From an uncultured Ruminococcus sp. (GTDB lineage Bacteria; Bacillota; Clostridia; Oscillospirales; Acutalibacteraceae): a stretch of 60,410 nt of DNA. The position numbers and the translations under genes were made by a program. The DNA lies in contig CAJOFK010000003.1 in assembly GCA_905234015.1 (NCBI GenBank), positions 1 through 60,410 of the forward strand. Direction: 5' to 3'. This document shows, piece after piece, positions 35,870 to 43,995 of the stretch. The notes beneath the pieces were generated by a model. The model searched no databases. It was not told where the DNA came from and saw nothing but the letters and a program-made list of their open reading frames with translations. The first letter of the stretch is position 1. Each line of letters starts with the position of its first letter.

Positions 35870-35889
35870 AAACAAATATAATTAATTAT

Positions 35890-35928
35890 GGGAACAGAAA
35901 CCGGTTTAACAGATTCTGTTCCCATTTT
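35890..35928 (+). terminator. Terminator after the coiled-coil gene
   Basis: GGGAACAGAA and TTCTGTTCCC around a 14-base loop, followed by ATTTTT. Confidence 0.8.
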
Positions 35929-35942
35929 TAACGGAGCGCAAA

Positions 35943-36446
35943 ATGGATAAATTGGAAACAGAGCTTCTCGAAGAATTTAAAAGGGTTGACGCCATTTGCA
36001 AAGATATTCTGTCTTCTGAAAAAGGCGTAAACACATATATCGAATTAATGGACCAGACTCCCATAACTATAAGAATGAGGATCCCCGACTGGGATAATAC
36101 TTATCGCAGTCTGAAGCGCGTGCGATGGATTCGCAATCAGATTGCCCATGAACCAATATGTGAAGATTGTAAATTTGAGGATTTGAAGTGGCTTGAAAGC
36201 TTTCATGAAAGACTGATAAATCAGACAGATGCGCTTGCGTGTGCTGATAAAATGCAGAATACTCAGACGAATAAGATTAAGACCGTTAAGAAAATGCCGC
36301 AGTCTGACAATAAAGGAGTTTCAAAGGGTGAAAACTCTATTAAATCTCGTTTTGTTATATTTGCGGTTATATTTGCTTTTGTGTTTGCAGCGGCAGTAGC
36401 CGGTGCTGCAATATATTTAATAAATATGTTTTACCATTTCTTCTGA
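35943..36446 (+). CDS. HEPN-like domain protein with C-terminal membrane anchor
   Basis: A 167-residue protein of unknown role. The N-terminal helical domain (about 1-105) contains RWIRNQIAHEP, in which RNQIAH fits the R-x4-6-H motif of HEPN domains; an IAHEP context is common in HEPN/DUF proteins. A polar linker (about 105-135) leads to one transmembrane helix (about 140-163) with only a few residues beyond it. The topology suggests a cytoplasmic domain anchored by its tail. HEPN domains are often RNases of defence or stress systems, but no toxin or antitoxin partner is adjacent. Confidence 0.65.
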   Translation: MDKLETELLEEFKRVDAICKDILSSEKGVNTYIELMDQTPITIRMRIPDWDNTYRSLKRVRWIRNQIAHEPICEDCKFEDLKWLESFHERLINQTDALACADKMQNTQTNKIKTVKKMPQSDNKGVSKGENSIKSRFVIFAVIFAFVFAAAVAGAAIYLINMFYHFF

Positions 36447-36502
36447 GCTAAAAGTTACAGCTAATGCTTCGGATTGAAGTGAAAAATTAACACTTTGTAA
36501 CG

Positions 36503-36540
36503 GCACAGTGTCCGATTTTCGGGCATTGTGTCTTTTTTTG
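36503..36540 (+). terminator. Terminator after the HEPN-like gene
   Basis: CACAGTGTCCGA and TCGGGCATTGTG form a 12-bp stem with G-U pairs, followed by TCTTTTTTT. Confidence 0.8.
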
Positions 36541-36596
36541 TGGAAATTAACAAAAAATAAGGGGTGATATTTAGTAAAAATGCTGTAACTTTTTTC

Positions 36597-36625
36597 TTGC
36601 AATTTCGTTTCTGATAATGTATAAT
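36597..36625 (+). promoter_or_regulatory. Promoter of the mraZ division cluster
   Basis: TTGCAA (36597-36602), 17-base spacer, TATAAT (36620-36625). The GTGGCA-type array begins about 10 bases after it. Confidence 0.8.
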
Positions 36626-36634
36626 GGTTACACG

Positions 36635-36712
36635 GTGGCAATTTGTGTCATTTAGTGGGTAATTAAATCCACTTTGTGGCAATAGTTGTATTATTATGAT
36701 TAGGAGGTGGCA
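36635..36712 (+). promoter_or_regulatory. Putative MraZ operator: five GTGGCA-like direct repeats
   Basis: GTGGCA at 36635, GTGTCA at 36645, GTGGGT at 36655, GTGGCA at 36676 and GTGGCA at 36707, all in the same orientation and spaced by about 10, 10, 21 and 31 bases, so on one helix face. The last overlaps the mraZ ribosome binding site. MraZ is known to bind short G-rich direct repeats upstream of its own gene. Confidence 0.65.
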
Positions 36713-36714
36713 AG

Positions 36715-37131
36715 ATGTTCTTAGGAACTACTACACATAGTATCGATTCCAAGGGAAGGATTGTTTTGCCGTCTCGTTTCAGGGAAGAGCTCGGAGAGAG
36801 TTTTTATATCTCGAGAGGCTTTTTCGATTGTGTTCAGGTGATCTCTATCCCCGAATTTGAAGGTTTAAGGAAAAAAATTAAGCAAATGAATGCGTCCGAC
36901 GCGTTCAAACTGCAATACAGGATTATTGCGACTGCCGTTGAGGTTTCTCCTAATTCGCAGGGAAGAATTTCTATCCCGGCGAATTTGAGAAAGGCGGCGG
37001 GTCTTGAAAAAACTGCCACCGTAGTAGGTATGGACAACCGTATTGAAATCTGGGACGAAGAAAAGTTCAACGAAATGATTTCAACAAGTGACGAAACAAT
37101 CGAAGCGGCGTTAAGTCAGCTCATTCTGTAA
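36715..37131 (+). CDS. mraZ: Transcriptional regulator MraZ
   Basis: A 138-residue protein with two SpoVT/AbrB-like repeats, each with a DxxxR-type motif: DSKGRIVLPSRFRE and SQGRISIPANLRK. MraZ forms a ring that binds repeat DNA at the head of division clusters and regulates them. TAGGAGGTGGCAAG precedes the ATG. Twelve bases before rsmH. Confidence 0.95.
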   Translation: MFLGTTTHSIDSKGRIVLPSRFREELGESFYISRGFFDCVQVISIPEFEGLRKKIKQMNASDAFKLQYRIIATAVEVSPNSQGRISIPANLRKAAGLEKTATVVGMDNRIEIWDEEKFNEMISTSDETIEAALSQLIL

Positions 37132-37142
37132 AGGGGAAGGTT

Positions 37143-38078
37143 ATGGAATTTTCTCATACTCCCGTGCTGCTTAACGAAGCTGTCGGCGGGCTCGACATAA
37201 AGCCTAACGGAATTTATGTTGACGGAACAGCCGGAGGCGGGGGTCATTCCGCGGAAATTCTTAAAAGACTGAGACTCGGAAAGCTTATTTCCATCGATCA
37301 GGACCCCGACGCGATTGCAGTCGTTACAGAACGGTTTAAGGATAATGAAAACTCAATCATTATAAAGGGCAACTTTTCCGATATGAAAAGCCTCCTCAAT
37401 AACAGGGGAATCTGTCAGGTGGACGGAGTTCTGCTTGATATCGGCGTATCGTCTCACCAGCTCGATACCGCTGAGCGCGGATTTTCCTTTCACGAGGACG
37501 CTCCTCTCGATATGAGAATGTCTCAGTCGGGACCTTCGGCGGCGGATTTGGTAAATACGCTGTCTCAGAAGGAGCTCTCAAGGATTATATATATGTATGG
37601 CGAGGAAAAATACGCTGATTCTATTTCGAAGGGTATTGTAAAATACCGTGAGGAAAAGCCCGTCGAGACTACCTTTGAGCTTGCCGAGATTATAAGAAAC
37701 AGCGTTCCGGAGCGCGTAAGACGCGCCGGACATCCCGCAAGAAAGACCTTTCAGGCGCTGAGAATCGAGGTAAATCACGAGCTCGACGCGCTGAAAAGCG
37801 GACTTTCGGACGCTTTTGAGCTTCTTGCACCCGGCGGAAGGCTCGCCGTTATCACATTTCACTCCCTTGAAGACAGGATTGTTAAGCAGACTATGGCTGA
37901 CTGGTGCCGCGGATGTACCTGCCCGAAGGATTTTCCGGTATGCGTTTGCGGTAATAAACCCAAGGCTGAGTTGATTACCCGTAAACCCGTTGTGGCAAAT
38001 CAACAAGAATTATCAACAAATCCGCGTTCCAGGAGTGCAAAACTAAGAATTTGCCGAAAAATCATTGAAAATACTTGA
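37143..38078 (+). CDS. rsmH: 16S rRNA (cytosine1402-N4)-methyltransferase
   Basis: A 311-residue SAM-dependent methyltransferase that modifies the P-site nucleotide C1402. EFSHTPVLLNEAVGGL at the N-terminus, VDGTAGGGGHSAEIL (motif I), FQALRIEVNHELDAL and VITFHSLEDRIVKQ are all diagnostic. Second gene of the division cluster. Confidence 0.96.
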   Translation: MEFSHTPVLLNEAVGGLDIKPNGIYVDGTAGGGGHSAEILKRLRLGKLISIDQDPDAIAVVTERFKDNENSIIIKGNFSDMKSLLNNRGICQVDGVLLDIGVSSHQLDTAERGFSFHEDAPLDMRMSQSGPSAADLVNTLSQKELSRIIYMYGEEKYADSISKGIVKYREEKPVETTFELAEIIRNSVPERVRRAGHPARKTFQALRIEVNHELDALKSGLSDAFELLAPGGRLAVITFHSLEDRIVKQTMADWCRGCTCPKDFPVCVCGNKPKAELITRKPVVANQQELSTNPRSRSAKLRICRKIIENT

Positions 38079-38097
38079 TATGGGGTGGACATCTATT

Positions 38098-38164
38098 ACA
38101 ATCTGTAGTAAAATATAACAGAAATGTAAAGAGTGCAACAACCGCCGTAACCACTACAGATTGT
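38098..38164 (+). repeat. Perfect 12-bp inverted repeat upstream of the ftsL-like gene
   Basis: ACAATCTGTAGT (38098-38109) and ACTACAGATTGT (38153-38164) with a 43-base loop, in a 250-base gap between rsmH and ftsL. The rest of the gap is AT-rich and has no gene. Confidence 0.6.
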
Positions 38165-38330
38165 GTAAAAACAGGTCGCTAATCACAATATTCAGTATTG
38201 AATAAGTGACAAATTCCCGAAAAATACGTTACGAAAGCAAAGAAAAATTAAAAAATTGTAATATTTTTACTATAAAGAAATATACGACGACAATTTTGGT
38301 GTATGATAGATAACCGTTGAGGTAAGATAT

Positions 38331-38858
38331 ATGACATTAACATACGACAACAGAAGCACTGCGTACGACTTTAATCTTTTTAAAGACAGTACCGCGAAGA
38401 AGCTTCCTAAAAAGAAAACTGAAGAAAAAACACAAAATACTAAAAATAAAGTTGTAACTATACCGCAGGACGAGATTGTTAAAATCCGCAGAAGAAAGCA
38501 CAACCCCTTTAAGCTCTTTATCGGCGCTGTTGCAGGCGCGGTTATTACGTTCGCGGTAGCGATGATTATTATCGGACAAGTTCAGCTCACCGAGCTCAAC
38601 CAGCAGATTATCACTAAGAAAGCTGAGCTTAGCAACGCTCAGAGTACATATACGCAGACCCAGATGGCTATTCAGTCCAAGCATTCTACAACCGATATCG
38701 AAAATTACGCTAAGAATAAGCTCGGAATGAGTAAGGCGGAAAATGTTCAGAAGGAGTTTGTTTCCCTTTCTAAGGGAGATAAGGCTGAAATTTCAGGAGA
38801 TGTTAATAAAAACTTCTTCCAGAAAATTATTGACGCGGTTACGGGACTTTGGTCATAA
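38331..38858 (+). CDS. ftsL: FtsL-like septum formation initiator protein
   Basis: A 175-residue bitopic membrane protein. A Lys-rich cytoplasmic part (1-65) is followed by one transmembrane helix (about 66-87) and a coiled-coil segment (LNQQIITKKAELSNAQSTYTQ in parts) ending in YAKNKLGMSKAENVQ, the Y-A-x2-xLGM pattern of FtsL/DivIC. FtsL bridges FtsQ/DivIB, DivIC and the PBP at the septum. Position between rsmH and the PBP supports the call. The cytoplasmic region is longer than usual. Confidence 0.82.
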   Translation: MTLTYDNRSTAYDFNLFKDSTAKKLPKKKTEEKTQNTKNKVVTIPQDEIVKIRRRKHNPFKLFIGAVAGAVITFAVAMIIIGQVQLTELNQQIITKKAELSNAQSTYTQTQMAIQSKHSTTDIENYAKNKLGMSKAENVQKEFVSLSKGDKAEISGDVNKNFFQKIIDAVTGLWS

Positions 38859-38972
38859 CATTCGGGTTAACTTAATAAATATGTTATGTGTGAATAAGAG
38901 TTGAGATGTGTAATCTTAACTCTTATTTTGGCTATATATTATATAGGTATATTTACGGAAAGGAGAGGTTGT

Positions 38973-41225
38973 ATGGCAAAATTCGGCAAAAGCCGCGCTA
39001 AAAAAGGCGCGTCTCAGCTGCTCAGAATGAGAACCACTATACTTATTTTGCTTATTCTGGTGCTGGGCTTCGGAGCCGTATCCGTAAGACTCGGATATCT
39101 GCAGCTCGTATCGGGCTCGTATCTGCAGGAAAAAGCGGTTGAGCAGCAGCTTGTTGATACAACCGTAAACTCCAAGCGCGGTACGATTTACGACGCTAAG
39201 GGTAAGGTTTTAGCGCAGAGCGCGTCCGTGTGGAAGGTTATTATGGCTCCCGCTTATATGGAAAACAAGGAGCAGAGAGTGTATGTAGCCGAGAATCTCT
39301 CGAAGATTCTTGATTTGGATTATAAGGATATCTACAGAAAAACAAAGCTTAAAACCTATTATGTAGTTGTTAAGAGAAAAATCGAGAGCGATGAAAGAGA
39401 AAAAATTCTTAAGCTCTGCGAAAAAATCAACGATAAGTATAAGGGCTTAAGCAACGTTATAACCTTATTTGACGATTACCGCCGTTATTATCCGTATAAC
39501 GACCTTGCTTCCTCGGTAATAGGCTTTACCGGTTCCGACGACCAGGGACTTGAGGGAGTAGAGTATCAGTACGATAAGTACCTTACCGGTACTCCCGGAC
39601 GAATTATCACCGCCCGAAACGCCAACCAGACCGATATGCCGTTCCAGTACGAGCAGAACGTTGCGGCTAAGGACGGAAACAATATCACGCTTACGATTGA
39701 CGAAACGATTCAGTCGACGGCGGAAAAGTATATGAAAAAAGGTCTTGCCGATAATGAGGTAGTAAACCGCGGCGTTTGTATTATTATGAACGTTAATACC
39801 GGCGCGATACTGGCTATGGTTACGGCCGACGGCTATAACCTCAATAAGCCCTACGACTTATCGGACGCGGACTTAGCCGCTATAAAGGCTTTGCCGGAAA
39901 AGAAACGCGGCGAGGCCGAGAGCGCGGCGCTCGGAGCCATGTGGCGTAATAAGGCTATTGCCGATACATATTACCCCGGTTCCGTATTTAAGATGTGTAC
40001 CGCTTCAATGGCGCTCAACGAGGGCGTTGTTAACGAGAACTCAAACTTCTATTGCAGCGGTTCGACTACAATTTACGACCATACAATTCACTGTCACCAT
40101 AAGGCAGGTCACGGAAGCCAGAATCTTTTCCAGGCGATCGCGAACTCCTGCAACCCCGCGTTTATCGAGATAGGCTCGAGGGTAGGCGCTGATAAGTTCT
40201 ATAAGTATTATCAGGGCTTCGGGTTCTCCGAGCCGACCGGAATCGACCTTCCCGGTGAATCAGACGACCTGTTCTTTAACGAGGACGGATCAATGTCCGC
40301 AACAGACCTTGCGGTTGCCTCGTTCGGTCAGAACTTCTCGATTACTCCTATTCAGATGATAACCGCGTGCGCGGCGGTAGCTAACGGCGGTAAGGTTGTT
40401 CAGCCTTATGTTGTTCAGAAGATTACCGACGCGGACGGAAACGTTATAAAGAATACCGAGCCGACTATTAAACGTCAGGTTATTTCCTCCGCCGTAAGTA
40501 AGAAAATGTGTAACTTCCTTGAGAGGAATACTATTCAGGGCGGCGTTAATAACGGTTATATCGCGGGCTACCGCGTAGGCGGTAAGACCGGTACCTCCGA
40601 GAAAATCGGTCAGTCTCAAAGCGGTTACGAGGATTATATCGCCTCGTTCTGCGGATTTGCTCCCGCCGATAAGCCCCAGCTTGCGTGTCTTATCTTCTTT
40701 GATACTCCGCGAGGCGCTTCCTACTACGGAAGCCAGGTTTCCGCCCCGGTATTCGTTAATATTATGAGCGAGGTTCTTCCTTACCTTGAAATTCAGGCGG
40801 AATACTCAAACGGCGAGAAACAGTACGTTGATACCGTTACCGGCTCTTATGTCGGACTTTCCGTATCAAAGGCTCAGAAGCAGGCTAAGGCGGACGGCTT
40901 TACGACTACCGTTAAGGGCAGCGGCAAGAAGGTTATCGCTCAGATTCCTTCCGCTGTAACTAAGATACCCGTAGGCGGAAACGTTGTGCTCTATACCGAT
41001 AAGGAATCCAAGAAAGAAAAGGTTACCGTACCCGAAATGGTCGGTTATTCCGTATCAACCGTTAATGAAATAGCCGCGTCCGCAGGACTCAATATCAGCT
41101 TCTCCGGCGTAACGGCAAGCTCGAGCGCGGTTTCAAGCTCTCAGAGCATCAGCGCAGGCGAAAGCGTGCCGCGCGGCACGGTTATCACCGTGGAATTCTC
41201 CGGAAGCTCGGTTGTTCACGACTAA
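38973..41225 (+). CDS. ftsI: Septal class B penicillin-binding protein with PASTA domains (FtsI/SpoVD type)
   Basis: A 750-residue transpeptidase. One transmembrane helix (about 25-47), PBP dimer domain, then the transpeptidase with YYPGSVFKM (SxxK, about 335), SCNPAF (SxN) and GGKTGTSE (KTG). Two C-terminal PASTA repeats (about 615-750) bear VGLSVSKAQKQAKADGF and VPEMVGYSVSTVNEIAASAG, as in SpoVD and Gram-positive PBP2-type enzymes. GGAAAGGAGAGG precedes the ATG at 38973, which rules out the longer frame from 38901. It crosslinks septal peptidoglycan together with FtsW. Confidence 0.93.
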   Translation: MAKFGKSRAKKGASQLLRMRTTILILLILVLGFGAVSVRLGYLQLVSGSYLQEKAVEQQLVDTTVNSKRGTIYDAKGKVLAQSASVWKVIMAPAYMENKEQRVYVAENLSKILDLDYKDIYRKTKLKTYYVVVKRKIESDEREKILKLCEKINDKYKGLSNVITLFDDYRRYYPYNDLASSVIGFTGSDDQGLEGVEYQYDKYLTGTPGRIITARNANQTDMPFQYEQNVAAKDGNNITLTIDETIQSTAEKYMKKGLADNEVVNRGVCIIMNVNTGAILAMVTADGYNLNKPYDLSDADLAAIKALPEKKRGEAESAALGAMWRNKAIADTYYPGSVFKMCTASMALNEGVVNENSNFYCSGSTTIYDHTIHCHHKAGHGSQNLFQAIANSCNPAFIEIGSRVGADKFYKYYQGFGFSEPTGIDLPGESDDLFFNEDGSMSATDLAVASFGQNFSITPIQMITACAAVANGGKVVQPYVVQKITDADGNVIKNTEPTIKRQVISSAVSKKMCNFLERNTIQGGVNNGYIAGYRVGGKTGTSEKIGQSQSGYEDYIASFCGFAPADKPQLACLIFFDTPRGASYYGSQVSAPVFVNIMSEVLPYLEIQAEYSNGEKQYVDTVTGSYVGLSVSKAQKQAKADGFTTTVKGSGKKVIAQIPSAVTKIPVGGNVVLYTDKESKKEKVTVPEMVGYSVSTVNEIAASAGLNISFSGVTASSSAVSSSQSISAGESVPRGTVITVEFSGSSVVHD

Positions 41226-41284
41226 TCGGAGTAATCCGAATTAAAATCTTTCTTGATTTCAATTGTAATTCTAAGGATGTCTCT

Positions 41285-41350
41285 CTTTGCGGTAAATCCT
41301 GACATTTCTGCCGGGAAAACCGCACTGACGGACGAGGACAATAAAAAAGA
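41285..41350 (+). promoter_or_regulatory. Structured leader of mraY
   Basis: GCGGT (41289-41293) pairs with ACCGC (41319-41323), enclosing CCTG (41298-41301) paired with CGGG (41312-41315), then ACTGACGGACGAGGA. The order outer stem, inner CCTG stem, purine run, GACGAGGA resembles the ftsW and murG leaders in short form. Confidence 0.5.
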
Positions 41351-41363
41351 GGAGGACTAAAAG

Positions 41364-42392
41364 ATGACAGTTTTCGGAATATGGACATTTTTATCCGCGC
41401 TTTTATCATTCGCGATAACCGCGCTGATAGGTAAATTTCTGATACCGTTTCTTCATAAGGTAAACTTCGGCCAGACAATACTCGATATCGGCCCCTCATG
41501 GCATAAGGATAAGCAGGGAACCCCGACAATGGGCGGTATTATGTTTATTATCGGTATTACCGCAGTTACCTCGGTAAGCGTTATTCTTTACGCTGTATTC
41601 GGAAACAGCTTTGTGGGAGCTTATCAGCTCGACCCCTCACGATGCGTAACCTTCGTATTCGCAGGACTCGGACTCGCTCTCGGCCACGGTATAATCGGTT
41701 TTATCGACGATTATATTAAGGTTGTTAAGAAGCGTAATTTAGGTCTTACCGCTGTCCAGAAGCTCGTGCTTCAGTTCGCTGTTACGATAGCGTATCTCGC
41801 TGTACTCGGATTTATGGGATATAAAACAACTACTGTCATCCCCTTCGTAGGTCAGGTTGACCTCGGATGGTTCTATTATATTATTTCCGCGATTGTAATT
41901 GTCGGTATTGTTAACGCCGTTAATCTTACCGACGGTATCGACGGACTTGACGGCTCGCTCACCTTCTTCGTCGCGATTTTCTTTATGCTTATCGCGAGCT
42001 TAGTGAGCTTGATGGGAGTTTCCTTTATGGCGGCTGCCGTAGCCGGAGGATGCTTAGGCTTCCTCGTATGGAATTTCCACCCCGCAAAGGTATTTATGGG
42101 AGATACCGGCTCGCTGTTCTTAGGCGGAATCGTGTGCGCGCTGGCGTTCGCGATTGATATGCCGATACTTCTTCTGCCGCTCGGACTTGTATATTTGTGC
42201 GAGATGGGCTCGGTCGTTTTACAGGTAGGTTATTTTAAGCTTACTCATGGAAAACGCCTCTTTAAAATGAGCCCGATTCATCATCACTTCGAGATGTGCG
42301 GCTGGTCTGAGGTTAAGATTGTTTCCGTTTTCAGCGCGGTAACGGTTGTTTTCGGAATTGTTTCATTCTTACTTGTTTATTTCGGAGTTTAA
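41364..42392 (+). CDS. mraY: Phospho-N-acetylmuramoyl-pentapeptide-transferase
   Basis: A 342-residue polytopic enzyme that makes lipid I from UDP-MurNAc-pentapeptide and undecaprenyl phosphate. Key motifs: KDKQGTPTMGG, GFIDDYIKVVKKRNLGL (catalytic Asp pair), NAVNLTDGIDGLDG and the MSPIHHHFEM histidine motif near the C-terminus. GAGGAGG precedes the start. Confidence 0.97.
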   Translation: MTVFGIWTFLSALLSFAITALIGKFLIPFLHKVNFGQTILDIGPSWHKDKQGTPTMGGIMFIIGITAVTSVSVILYAVFGNSFVGAYQLDPSRCVTFVFAGLGLALGHGIIGFIDDYIKVVKKRNLGLTAVQKLVLQFAVTIAYLAVLGFMGYKTTTVIPFVGQVDLGWFYYIISAIVIVGIVNAVNLTDGIDGLDGSLTFFVAIFFMLIASLVSLMGVSFMAAAVAGGCLGFLVWNFHPAKVFMGDTGSLFLGGIVCALAFAIDMPILLLPLGLVYLCEMGSVVLQVGYFKLTHGKRLFKMSPIHHHFEMCGWSEVKIVSVFSAVTVVFGIVSFLLVYFGV

Positions 42393-42407
42393 TTAATAGT
42401 TTATAGA

Positions 42408-42528
42408 TAATAGTTAATAGTCGAACGCGGAACCTGTATGTACTATCAAAAACCTGACAGAGGCATTAAGGTCAGGGGGACAGCATATTTCAAACAGGAA
42501 CTGCACGGACTGACGAGGAGACTAGAAA
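42408..42528 (+). promoter_or_regulatory. Structured leader of ftsW (homologous to the murG leader)
   Basis: Between mraY and ftsW. Outer stem CCTGT (42433-42437) with ACAGG (42494-42498), inner stem CCTGAC (42453-42458) with GTCAGG (42471-42476), then CACGGACTGACGAGGAG up to the ATG. It aligns end to end with the murG leader, including a 21-base identical block ending at 42428. Confidence 0.65.
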
Positions 42529-43782
42529 ATGGCGCCACAGGTTGAGGTAATGCGTCGTGCAGACGTAAACCGGCTCTATGATGAAAAAGTGAATAGACAA
42601 CGTGCGCGCAGGGAAAACGCTCCCGTTGAAAAGTCCGGACGCAAGAGTAAGCGAAAGATACGCCGTCCGTTATTTGAACGGGGAATGGGAATTGACCTTC
42701 CGTTTTTACTCTTGGTGCTGGTGCTCGTTATTATCGGAATGATAATGATGTTCTCGGCGAGTTATCCGTCCGCTTATTATAAGCTTAACGACAGCTATTT
42801 CTATGTGCGCCGTCAGATGATTTACGCGGTTATAGGAATAGTGGCGATGATAGGTATTTCGTTCTTTAACTATAACAAGCTTCATAAGCTCGCGCCGATT
42901 TTACTGGGCGTATCGTATATTACGCTTATGATTGTACTTGTGCTTCCGGGTAACGTTCACCGGTGGATTGAAATCGGCCCCGTAAATATTCAGGCGTCCG
43001 AGATTACGAAATTCGCAATAATCCTGTTCTTTGCCCATTGGGGAAGCCTTTATTACGATAAAATGCAGTACGCTAAATACAGCGTTCTTCCCGGAATACT
43101 GATTTTCGGCTCAACCGCGGCGCTGCTGCTTTTAGAGCCTCACTATTCGGGTATCGTAATTATAGCGATACTTACGATTATTATGCTTTATATAGGCGGA
43201 ATGAAGGTTAAATACCTTGTTATCGGCGCGATACTGCTCGGAGTAGCGGTTATAGGCGCGTGGGTAACCGGTGTGCTTACATACGCTATGCAGCGAATGG
43301 ACGGCTGGGGTCAGGCGCTCGTATATACTACCGAGGAAATGTGGCAGACTACCTGGCAGACGAGAAACTCTCTGTACTCAATCGGCTCGGGCGGACTTTT
43401 CGGTCTCGGCCTCGGTCAGTCAAGGCAGAAATATCTCTACCTGCCGGAGCCTCAGAACGACTTCGTTTTTGCGATTGTCTGCGAGGAGCTGGGATTTATC
43501 GGAGCGCTGATTATACTTCTTATTTTCGCGCTGCTGGTATGGAGAGGAATTACTTTGAGCCTTCGTTCGAAGGATACCTTCGGCAAGCTGCTCGGAATAG
43601 GACTTTCATCTCAGATAGGCGTGCAGGTTGTGCTGAATATTCTGGTTATTACCGACTGGCTGCCTAATACCGGTATTTCGCTGCCGTTCTTCAGCTTCGG
43701 CGGAAGCTCGCTTATTATGCTTCTTGCGCAGATGGGTCTTATCCTGTCGATTTCACGAACGGCAAATATCGAAAAGCAGTAA
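42529..43782 (+). CDS. ftsW: Septal peptidoglycan glycosyltransferase (FtsW/SpoVE, SEDS family)
   Basis: A 417-residue SEDS-family lipid II polymerase that works with the class B PBP upstream. A Lys/Arg-rich N-terminal cytoplasmic segment of about 50 residues precedes about ten transmembrane helices. SEDS signatures: HRWIEIGPVNIQASEITKFA split by a short loop, EPHYSGIVI, LGQSRQKYLYLPEPQNDFVFAI and TGISLPFFSFGGSSL. Whether it acts in division or spore cortex synthesis cannot be separated; its place in the cluster supports division. Confidence 0.93.
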   Translation: MAPQVEVMRRADVNRLYDEKVNRQRARRENAPVEKSGRKSKRKIRRPLFERGMGIDLPFLLLVLVLVIIGMIMMFSASYPSAYYKLNDSYFYVRRQMIYAVIGIVAMIGISFFNYNKLHKLAPILLGVSYITLMIVLVLPGNVHRWIEIGPVNIQASEITKFAIILFFAHWGSLYYDKMQYAKYSVLPGILIFGSTAALLLLEPHYSGIVIIAILTIIMLYIGGMKVKYLVIGAILLGVAVIGAWVTGVLTYAMQRMDGWGQALVYTTEEMWQTTWQTRNSLYSIGSGGLFGLGLGQSRQKYLYLPEPQNDFVFAIVCEELGFIGALIILLIFALLVWRGITLSLRSKDTFGKLLGIGLSSQIGVQVVLNILVITDWLPNTGISLPFFSFGGSSLIMLLAQMGLILSISRTANIEKQ

Positions 43783-43869
43783 TCGGGAGCCCCGATAGCC
43801 GATTCCGCCTTTGGATAACTTATATTTTTAGGAAACCAACATTAACGGCGGGACGGATAATTAGTTGAA

Positions 43870-43995
43870 TTCTTAATAGTTAATAGTCGAACGCAGAACC
43901 TTTCCCAAGCCTCCAAAACCTGAGAGAGAACCAAACGTGCGGGGGATATCACTTTTTAAAGAGGGAATACACAGTTTGATGAGGAGACTTAAAAT
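43870..43995 (+). promoter_or_regulatory. Structured leader of murG (homologous to the ftsW leader)
   Basis: Outer stem CCTTT (43899-43903) with AGAGG (43960-43964), inner CCTG (43919-43922) with CGGG (43940-43943), then CACAGTTTGATGAGGAGACT before the ATG. Compared with ftsW, a G-C pair in the outer stem has become U-G by changes on both sides, which supports an RNA structure. Confidence 0.65.

Noticed and set aside
42505..42528. Hammerhead-ribozyme-like core before ftsW (CTGACGA ... GAAA)
   Set aside because: The stem between the two core motifs would be only two weak pairs, and the homologous murG leader has TTGATGA and TAAAA, which break the core.
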